This document shows positions 13,713 through 18,598 of a stretch of DNA of 18,598 nucleotides, piece after piece; the stretch's first letter is position 1, and each line of letters begins with the position of its first letter. Below the pieces are notes generated by a model. The model did no database searches. It was not told the origin of the DNA and saw only the letters and a program-made list of their open reading frames with translations. A program made the translations under genes and the position numbers. This DNA is from an uncultured bacterium (GTDB lineage: Bacteria > Verrucomicrobiota > Kiritimatiellia > RFP12 > UBA1067), in assembly GCA_902773475.1 (NCBI GenBank), contig CACYEO010000131.1:1-18598 (forward strand), in the 5' to 3' direction.

Positions 13713-15340
13713 AAATGGAATCGACAGTAAAAGCCATCGAAACAGACGTCCTCGTCATAGGCGCCGGCCCTGCCGGGCTCGGCACCGCGATCGCCCTGAT
13801 GCGCGGCGCGCCCGAAGGATCCAAGCCGCGCGTCATAGTCCTCGACAAAGGCCGCAATCCGGGATCGCACATCCTCTCCGGCGCGATTGTCGATCCCTCG
13901 GGTTTCGACGGACTGCTGACGCAGGAGGAAACCGCCAAACTTCCCGTGGAAGCGCGCGTCTCGAAAGAATCTTTCCGCATGATATCCGGCCCCGGACGCT
14001 CGATGAAAGTGCCGTGGGTTCCGCCGCTGATGCACTCGCGCGGATACCCGGTCGGATCTCTCACGAAAATCGTCTCGTATCTCGCTTCCATCGCCGAACG
14101 CGAAGGAGTCGAGCTGTACACGGGATACGCCGTGACGGAACTTCTCGAAGAGAACGGACGCATCTGCGGCGCGCGCACCGGCGCGAAAGGAATCGGCAAG
14201 GACGGCGGCCATAAGGAAAACTACCTTGCGCCGGAGGAAATCCGCGCCAGGGTGACGGTTCTCGCCGAGGGCGGATGCGGCATCCTCACGGAACGTCTCG
14301 CGGACGAGAAGGGGCTGCGCGGGAAGCGCTGCCAGACCTACGCGCTTGCGATAAAGGAACTTGTCGAAGTCCCGGCCGGAAAGCAGACCGCCGGCGAAGT
14401 GATGCACACTTTCGGCTATCCGCTCACCGACGGCACATACGGCGGCGGATTCGTCTACCACATTTCGGAAACGCAGGTCATGGCGGGCTACGTGTGCGCG
14501 TTGGACTACCGCAGACCTGAAATCGATCCGCACCTGCTCTTCCGCAGATTCAAGGAGTCTTCCGCCGTGCGCAGGCATATCGAAGGCGGAAAGACCGTGG
14601 CATACGGCGCGAAGACAATCCCCGAAGGCGGATACTACTCCGCACTGCATCCGTACACGCCGGGCTGCGTGATTGTGGGCGACGCCGCGGGACTGCTCGA
14701 CAGCCTCCGCATCAAAGGCGTGCACATCGCCCTCCAGTCGGCGCAGGCCGCCGCGAAAGCCATACTCGCGGAACTCAAGGACGGCAAGGGCCTTGAAACG
14801 TATCCCGGCCTGCTGCACGCCACGCGCGGCTGGAAAGAGATGAAACGCGTCCGCAACGTCCGCGCCGCTTTCCGGCACGGAACTTTCTGCGGCGTGATGG
14901 GGGCTGGAATGGCATGGGCGACTTTCGGCCTGTTTCCGTTCTGGCGGCTCGGCGGTTTCGAAATGCCCGATTCGGAGGAACTCGAACCCCTCAAGCCCGG
15001 AGCGCTCGAAAAAGAATCGGCGCGCGGCGTTCCGCAGAACTCGCCGCTTTCTCCAGACAGGCTCACCGGCGTGTTCATGAGCGGAACGCTGCACGATGAA
15101 GACCAGCCGTGCCACTTGAAAATCGCCGACGCCGCGAAGTGCGGGGAGTGCCGCGAAAAATACGGCGCGCCGTGCACGCGCTTCTGCCCGGCGGAGGTAT
15201 ACCGTTTCGAAGAAGACAGGCTGCAGATCGACTTCTCCAACTGCCTGCACTGCAAAACGTGCAAAATCAAGTGCCCGTACGGCAATGTGGACTGGACGTT
15301 CCCGCAGGGCGGCGACGGTCCGCGCTACACGAGAATGTGA
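13709..15340 (+). CDS. ETF:quinone oxidoreductase (ETF-QO/FixC-like) with C-terminal double-cluster ferredoxin motif
   Basis: This encodes 543 residues, the length of single-chain ETF-QO. It moves electrons from ETF to the quinone pool through FAD and an iron-sulfur centre at the membrane. An FAD dinucleotide-binding motif GAGPAGLG lies at 18-25; SHILSGAIVDP, GDAAGLLDSLRIKGVH and HDEDQPCHL are typical. The C-terminus holds eight cysteines: 478, 481, 489, 493 and 512, 515, 518, 522, each set ending in CP. The classical enzyme uses four (CPA plus CxxCxxC), so this one could hold two [4Fe-4S] clusters. The tail corresponds to a fused FixX-like domain. A start at ATG 13715 is an alternative. Its stop is one base from the convergent psd stop. 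Confidence 0.94.
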   Translation: MKMESTVKAIETDVLVIGAGPAGLGTAIALMRGAPEGSKPRVIVLDKGRNPGSHILSGAIVDPSGFDGLLTQEETAKLPVEARVSKESFRMISGPGRSMKVPWVPPLMHSRGYPVGSLTKIVSYLASIAEREGVELYTGYAVTELLEENGRICGARTGAKGIGKDGGHKENYLAPEEIRARVTVLAEGGCGILTERLADEKGLRGKRCQTYALAIKELVEVPAGKQTAGEVMHTFGYPLTDGTYGGGFVYHISETQVMAGYVCALDYRRPEIDPHLLFRRFKESSAVRRHIEGGKTVAYGAKTIPEGGYYSALHPYTPGCVIVGDAAGLLDSLRIKGVHIALQSAQAAAKAILAELKDGKGLETYPGLLHATRGWKEMKRVRNVRAAFRHGTFCGVMGAGMAWATFGLFPFWRLGGFEMPDSEELEPLKPGALEKESARGVPQNSPLSPDRLTGVFMSGTLHDEDQPCHLKIADAAKCGECREKYGAPCTRFCPAEVYRFEEDRLQIDFSNCLHCKTCKIKCPYGNVDWTFPQGGDGPRYTRM

Positions 15341-15341
15341 T

Positions 15342-16244
15342 TCAGGCGGCGCCCGGCGCCGCGGCGATGCGCTCGCCGCAGAGGACGCGCGTTTCGAAAC
15401 CCGCCGCCGAATTGGCGGCGATGTCGCGGTCGAATTCGAGCGCGCCCGCCTCCGCGGCCACGATCACCGTGGATCCGCCGAACTTGAAAAAGCCCTTCTC
15501 GCTTCCTTTCGCGACAGGGCCGGGCTTGAACGTCTGCACGATCGTCCCGACCCCGAACGCGCCGACTTCGACCATCCAGAACCTGCCGAACGCCGCTTCG
15601 CATTCCGCGATGTGGCGTTCGTTGCGCGCATAGACGTCGGGGCGGCGCAGAAGCGCCACGGGATTCACCGAATCGTAGCGTCCCGGAACGATCCGCGGAG
15701 AAGACGCTACTTTGCAGTCGCACGGAAAATGGAAGCGGTGGTAGTCGACAGGCGCCAGCCGCACTACGATTACATCAAAGCGTTCCGGCAGGACGCGGGA
15801 AGGATCGCCGGGCGAAAAGACTTCGCGCAGATTCACGACCGCGCCTTTCAACGGGAACGGCGCATCTGCGGCGGCGGACGGATAGATCGCCAGCCTGCCG
15901 TCCGCGGGGCTGGCAAAACCGTCCCCGAAAGGCCGCGCTCCGGGTTTCAGCCGGCGGGTGAAAAATTCGTTGAACGATGCGTAGTCTTCAAGCGGTTTTT
16001 CCGCTTCTTCGGGACGGCAGCCTGGAATTGACGCAAGGCTTGCGATATCCTTCTTCGACTTTGGGGAGTCGTATCTGCGGCCGAGAAACGCCGATACGGC
16101 CCGCGAGCCGAAAAGCACCGGCCACAGCGTACGGCCGAGCAGCGTCTCGTACGCGAAGCGAAGGGCCTTGTCGCCCATTACCGATTCGACGGTTTTTTCG
16201 CCGGTGGCGCGGTCGATGAAGACTACGGGGGGGCTTTTTTTCAT
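15342..16244 (-). CDS. psd: Phosphatidylserine decarboxylase proenzyme
   Basis: This encodes 300 residues. Psd makes phosphatidylethanolamine from phosphatidylserine at the inner membrane, using a pyruvoyl group formed by self-cleavage. The cleavage motif is GGST (256-259), with the serine becoming pyruvoyl and leaving a small alpha chain of about 43 residues. ASPADGR (Asp115) and DYHRFHFP (H169, H172) supply the charge-relay residues, and SFNEFFTRRLKPGARP is a family signature. The N-terminal FIDRATGEKTVESVMGDKALR is of the type found in clostridial-type Psd enzymes. The ATG at 16244 overlaps the bioB stop (ATGA) and has GGGAG upstream. The first codons contain runs of seven A and seven C. 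The phosphatidylserine synthase gene is not in the window. Confidence 0.95.
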   Translation of the reverse strand: MKKSPPVVFIDRATGEKTVESVMGDKALRFAYETLLGRTLWPVLFGSRAVSAFLGRRYDSPKSKKDIASLASIPGCRPEEAEKPLEDYASFNEFFTRRLKPGARPFGDGFASPADGRLAIYPSAAADAPFPLKGAVVNLREVFSPGDPSRVLPERFDVIVVRLAPVDYHRFHFPCDCKVASSPRIVPGRYDSVNPVALLRRPDVYARNERHIAECEAAFGRFWMVEVGAFGVGTIVQTFKPGPVAKGSEKGFFKFGGSTVIVAAEAGALEFDRDIAANSAAGFETRVLCGERIAAAPGAA

Positions 16245-17185
16245 ACCGTCTTTCTCCCGCGGACTTTGTAACCCGCCGCCGAGGCGAGCGATCTGTCGTC
16301 GTCGAAATCGGCCCCGGGCGTGGTCAAGAGAGGGCCTGCTATGCCGGCGGACATGCCCGCATATATGCACTTGGCGGCGGTTTCGTCGGACATGTCCCTT
16401 CTGCCGCCTGCGAAGCGCAGGGGCGTGGAAGGATTGACAAGGCGCAGAACCGCCACGGAATCCACCACGCGCTCCGGATCGGGCATGCCGCCGTTTCCGA
16501 GCGGCGTTCCTTCGATCGGATGCAGCACGTTCACGGGGATGGAATCCGGCTCGATTGCGTTCAGCGCGAAAGCGAATTCCACGAGCTGGGCGTCGGTTTC
16601 ACCCATGCCTATTATTCCGCCGCAGCATATTTCAAGGCCCATTCCGCGGGCCGCGCGCAACGTCGCGAGTTTCTGTTCCTGCGTGTGCGTGGAACAGAGC
16701 GAAGGGAAGAGCGACGGGGCGGTTTCGATGTTGCAGTGGACGCGTTGGAGCCCTGCATCCTTGAGCTTCGCGAGCGCCGTTTCGTCGAGAAGCCCGAAAG
16801 AACCGCAAAGCCCCACGTCCGCCGCGGCGCGCATGGCGCGCAGCGCGGCGCAGGCGTTGTCCACGTCTTCCGGCGACAGGGTGCGCCCCGAAGTGACGAT
16901 TCCGATTCTGTCCGCGCCGTTCGCCTCCGCTTCTTTCGCCGCTTTCACGCAGGCGTCCGCGCCGGTCCATCCGTGCGTTTCGCAGCCGGTGTTCCAGTGC
17001 GCGGACTGCGCGCACCATTTGCAGTTTTCGGAACAGCGTCCGCAGCGCGCGTTGATTATCGAGCAGAAATCGAATCTTTTTTCCACGAAGCGCAATGTCG
17101 CCTCGTGCGCGCGCTCGCGCAGTTCGGCGCGCCGGTGCGGCTGCAAAAGCGCAACCGCCTCTTCACGGTCTACGAGTGGCTGCAT
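16241..17185 (-). CDS. bioB: Biotin synthase BioB (anaerobe-type)
   Basis: This encodes 314 residues. BioB is a radical SAM enzyme that inserts sulfur into dethiobiotin. The radical SAM cluster motif CSENCKWC gives C51, C55, C58. Other conserved segments are HCNIETA, EICCGGIIGMGE, NVLHPIEGTPL and LRFAGGRRDM. Where the classical enzyme has a cysteine equivalent to E. coli Cys97 (RFCMGA) this one has RIGIVTSGR, and it has an extra cysteine in SLCSTHT. Both resemble the anaerobic type II enzymes with a different auxiliary cluster. I chose ATG 17185 because GGAGG lies five bases upstream; it starts inside the end of hydE. A longer GTG start at 17224 is less likely. The other biotin genes are not in the window. 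Confidence 0.96.
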   Translation of the reverse strand: MQPLVDREEAVALLQPHRRAELRERAHEATLRFVEKRFDFCSIINARCGRCSENCKWCAQSAHWNTGCETHGWTGADACVKAAKEAEANGADRIGIVTSGRTLSPEDVDNACAALRAMRAAADVGLCGSFGLLDETALAKLKDAGLQRVHCNIETAPSLFPSLCSTHTQEQKLATLRAARGMGLEICCGGIIGMGETDAQLVEFAFALNAIEPDSIPVNVLHPIEGTPLGNGGMPDPERVVDSVAVLRLVNPSTPLRFAGGRRDMSDETAAKCIYAGMSAGIAGPLLTTPGADFDDDRSLASAAGYKVRGRKTV

Positions 17186-18261
17186 TTCTTCCTCCAGTGC
17201 GGGGAATCGCCCCGCTCGTTCCACAAAACCGTCCCCCCCGCAGATTCGATCCGGCGCTGTATGCAGGCGCGGCAGTCCGCGGCGTTCTCCCCGATGCAGG
17301 GTTTTCCGACATACAGCTTATAGTCGGCGCGGTAGCGCGCGGGCGTGACATTCGGCATCACGACGTTCGCCCCGGCGAGGAGTCCGCGTTCTCTACCGTC
17401 CGGCGCAAGCGCCTGGAGCGCGGTGGCCGCGGCGATATTTACGTCGTGCAGGTAAAGGCGCGTCGCCGCTATCATGCGCAGGCCGAGATCGAGCCTTTCT
17501 GCGGCGATCTGCGCATTCCACGGCGCGGACGCGCCGAGCGGCGTGTCGGGGTGGGGTATGAACGGGCCCATGCCTATCATGTCCGCGTCGATTTGGGCGA
17601 AGAATTCGATATCCGCCGCGAGGGAATCGAACGTCTGTCCCGGAAGTCCGCACATGACACCGGTGCCGACCTGGTATCCGCAGCGGGCAAGCGCGCGCAA
17701 AGCCTCCACGCGGCGCTGCCAGGAATGGTCGGCCGGGTGGATTTTCGCATACAACGCGGGATCCGACGTTTCAATGCGCAAAAGGTATCTGTGCGCCCCG
17801 GCCGCCCGCCAGCGCATGTAGGTTTCTTCGTCCTGTTCGCCAAGGCTCAGCGTAATCCCGAATCCGTCGCCGGCGGCGTCCCGTATCCGTTTCAGGACGT
17901 CCTCGACAAACGCCGTTCTCGCCGGGCTTGCAATTTCGCCGGACTGCACGACAACGCTTCCGTAGCCGGCCTTGAATGCGGCGACCGCCTCCGCGACTAT
18001 TTCGTCCGCGCCCATTTCGTATCTGCGGACTTTTGCATTCCCTTTGCGGATGCCGCAGTACAGGCAGTCTTTGGAGCAGACATTGCCGGCTTCGATAAGT
18101 CCGCGCATCGAAACCCCTCTGCCGGACGCGCGCATTCTCACGGCGAGGGCGCGTGCGAAAAGAGCGTCCGCGTCTTCCGCGGAAAGAAGAGCGGCAAGCT
18201 CTGCGCGCGTCAGCGCGCGCGGCGAAGCTTCCGCCTTGTCTAAAATGTGGTCGATTTCCAT
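17170..18261 (-). CDS. hydE: [FeFe]-hydrogenase maturase, radical SAM enzyme HydE
   Basis: This encodes 363 residues, near the usual length of about 350. HydE acts on the iron-cyanide-carbonyl precursor made by HydG during assembly of the two-iron subcluster of [FeFe]-hydrogenase. The radical SAM motif CSKDCLYC gives C62, C66, C69, followed by the HydE-like RYEM segment. GTGVMCGLPGQT, GPFIPHPDTPL and ANVVMPNVTPARYRADYKLY are typical of the family. The C-terminal cysteines C322-x7-C330-x2-C333 match the spacing of the accessory cluster ligands in Thermotoga HydE. HydF, HydG and the hydrogenase are not in the window. A more distant family member of unknown role is possible but less likely. It overlaps bioB and probably heads the hydE-bioB-psd operon. 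The ribosome site is weak. Confidence 0.94.
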   Translation of the reverse strand: MEIDHILDKAEASPRALTRAELAALLSAEDADALFARALAVRMRASGRGVSMRGLIEAGNVCSKDCLYCGIRKGNAKVRRYEMGADEIVAEAVAAFKAGYGSVVVQSGEIASPARTAFVEDVLKRIRDAAGDGFGITLSLGEQDEETYMRWRAAGAHRYLLRIETSDPALYAKIHPADHSWQRRVEALRALARCGYQVGTGVMCGLPGQTFDSLAADIEFFAQIDADMIGMGPFIPHPDTPLGASAPWNAQIAAERLDLGLRMIAATRLYLHDVNIAAATALQALAPDGRERGLLAGANVVMPNVTPARYRADYKLYVGKPCIGENAADCRACIQRRIESAGGTVLWNERGDSPHWRKKCSHS

Positions 18262-18299
18262 ACTGCAGGCCGGCCGTTTCCTTCCCTCCGGCGATTCCG

Positions 18300-18308
18300 A
18301 TTATACCA
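18300..18308 (-). promoter_or_regulatory. Extended -10 promoter candidate for hydE-bioB-psd
   Basis: On the minus strand TGG immediately precedes a perfect TATAAT (18305-18300), an extended -10. No -35 is recognisable at normal spacing. Transcription would start near 18293, giving a leader of about 32 bases that contains GGAAGGAAA, rather far from the ATG. Confidence 0.55.
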
Positions 18309-18375
18309 TATTTCGGCTCCGGGGGGCGCATCTGCGTTTTTCACCTTTGCGCGAATCCATGCAGAGAGAGAGGGG

Positions 18376-18460
18376 AAGTGTTTGAGTGTTTGGGTTTTTG
18401 AGTGTTTGAGTGTTTGGGTGTTTGGGTGTTTGAGTGTTTGGGTTTTTGGGTTTTTGGGTT
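18376..18460. repeat. Octamer minisatellite, about ten copies
   Basis: Ten consecutive eight-base units with consensus GRGTKTTT (GAGTGTTT, GGGTGTTT and GGGTTTTT forms, first unit AAGTGTTT), plus a partial unit. The units differ only at positions 2 and 5, so the array probably expanded by slippage. It is strongly strand-asymmetric (G and T on the plus strand). It begins about 115 bases upstream of hydE. Confidence 0.9.
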
Positions 18461-18483
18461 GGCAGGCCGGGCGCACCGTGTAA

Positions 18484-18503
18484 GCGATGTCGCAAGACAT
18501 CGC
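18484..18503. other. Perfect 8-base-pair hairpin with GCAA tetraloop
   Basis: GCGATGTC, a GCAA loop and GACATCGC form a perfect inverted repeat. GCAA is a GNRA tetraloop on the plus-strand RNA. No T run follows, so it is not a plain terminator. It could belong to a structured RNA or a repeat element cut by the window edge. Confidence 0.6.
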
Positions 18504-18537
18504 GCGGAATCGGCGTTTAGGCGACCGATAGCGGCGA

Positions 18538-18582
18538 GCCGGAGGGGAAACCGCGGCGCGGGGCCAAGCCCCTTGAACCGGC
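18538..18582. other. Nested hairpin segment at right edge
   Basis: GCCGG (18538-18542) can pair with CCGGC (18578-18582), enclosing a hairpin GGGGC-CAA-GCCCC (18560-18572). With the GNRA hairpin before it this suggests a folded RNA or a palindromic intergenic element. I do not recognise a known RNA family, and the segment continues beyond the window. Confidence 0.4.
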
Positions 18583-18598
18583 AGGGCGCGCAAATGCG

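Larger units (their letters stand above)
18262..18598. other. Non-coding stretch upstream of hydE
   Basis: I see no credible gene here. It holds the hydE promoter candidate, an octamer tandem repeat and a hairpin-rich segment, each listed separately. Bases 18309-18375 hold nothing I recognise. A minus-strand open frame across the repeats is repeat-driven. Confidence 0.65.

Noticed and set aside
17186..17224. GTG at 17224 as the bioB start
   Set aside because: ATG 17185 has a GGAGG site at ideal spacing and gives a normal BioB N-terminus.
18376..18460. CRISPR array
   Set aside because: The units are eight bases and directly adjacent with no spacers, and no cas gene is present.
18240..18593. 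Minus-strand open frame of 117 codons with Thr-Gln-Thr-Leu-Lys-His repeats
   Set aside because: The repeats come from the octamer array, the frame covers the hydE promoter and start, and there is no ribosome site or domain.
18520..18598. Possible ribosomal RNA fragment, because ACCGATAGCG recalls a 23S segment
   Set aside because: The match is about ten bases and the flanks do not follow 23S sequence or structure.

Overview
The window is GC-rich and densely coded. It holds fifteen protein genes, one of them running off the left edge, and one tRNA. The gene content suggests a Gram-negative anaerobe: a lipid A-type late acyltransferase and phosphatidylserine decarboxylase point to a diderm envelope, and HydE (the [FeFe]-hydrogenase maturase), an anaerobe-type BioB and a ferredoxin-fused ETF point to anaerobic, ferredoxin-linked metabolism. 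The style of the unknown secreted and zinc-ribbon proteins recalls the Planctomycetes-Verrucomicrobia-Lentisphaerae-Kiritimatiellae group, but this assignment is an inference of low certainty.

Layout. (1) 1-4778, minus strand: a short leader ORF, an LpxL/HtrB-family acyltransferase, a secreted thioredoxin-like protein that has lost its CxxC, and a long partial protein with a zinc ribbon, one membrane anchor and a possible Cys/His protease-like or transglutaminase-like domain. These are tightly spaced and look like one operon. (2) 4779-5062: divergent promoters and tRNA-His(GTG). (3) 5063-8254, minus: an M20 peptidase and a YfhO-like multi-pass membrane protein. (4) 8314-11604, minus: hisB, hisA, an M16 peptidase and rsmE, a tight operon. 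(5) 11605-11709: divergent his/etf promoters. (6) 11710-15340, plus: etfB, etfA with an N-terminal 2[4Fe-4S] ferredoxin, and an ETF:quinone oxidoreductase with an eight-cysteine tail, joined by two ATGA overlaps. (7) 15342-18261, minus: hydE, bioB and psd, overlapping and convergent with the etf operon with one base between the stop codons. (8) 18262-18598: a hydE promoter candidate, an octamer minisatellite and a hairpin-rich segment at the right edge.

How the genes may work together. The etf operon resembles a compressed FixABCX system: EtfAB could pass or bifurcate electrons between NADH, ferredoxin and the quinone pool through the ETF-QO, and reduced ferredoxin could feed the hydrogenase that HydE helps mature. 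BioB and HydE are both radical SAM enzymes needing S-adenosylmethionine and iron-sulfur supply. LpxL-like, Psd and the membrane/secreted proteins serve the envelope.

The most interesting signals are regulatory and RNA-level. A recurring promoter pattern (TTGC-type -35, 17-base spacer, usually an extended TGn -10) is present. At two of these promoters the -10 box lies exactly six bases before an ATG, predicting leaderless transcripts. One of those is a 13-codon leader peptide whose stop overlaps the TTG start of the acyltransferase gene (TTGA). The tRNA-His carries a G3-U70 wobble (the alanine identity element) and a swapped A54/T58 T-loop pair. No complete, wholly new defence or mobile system was recognised.
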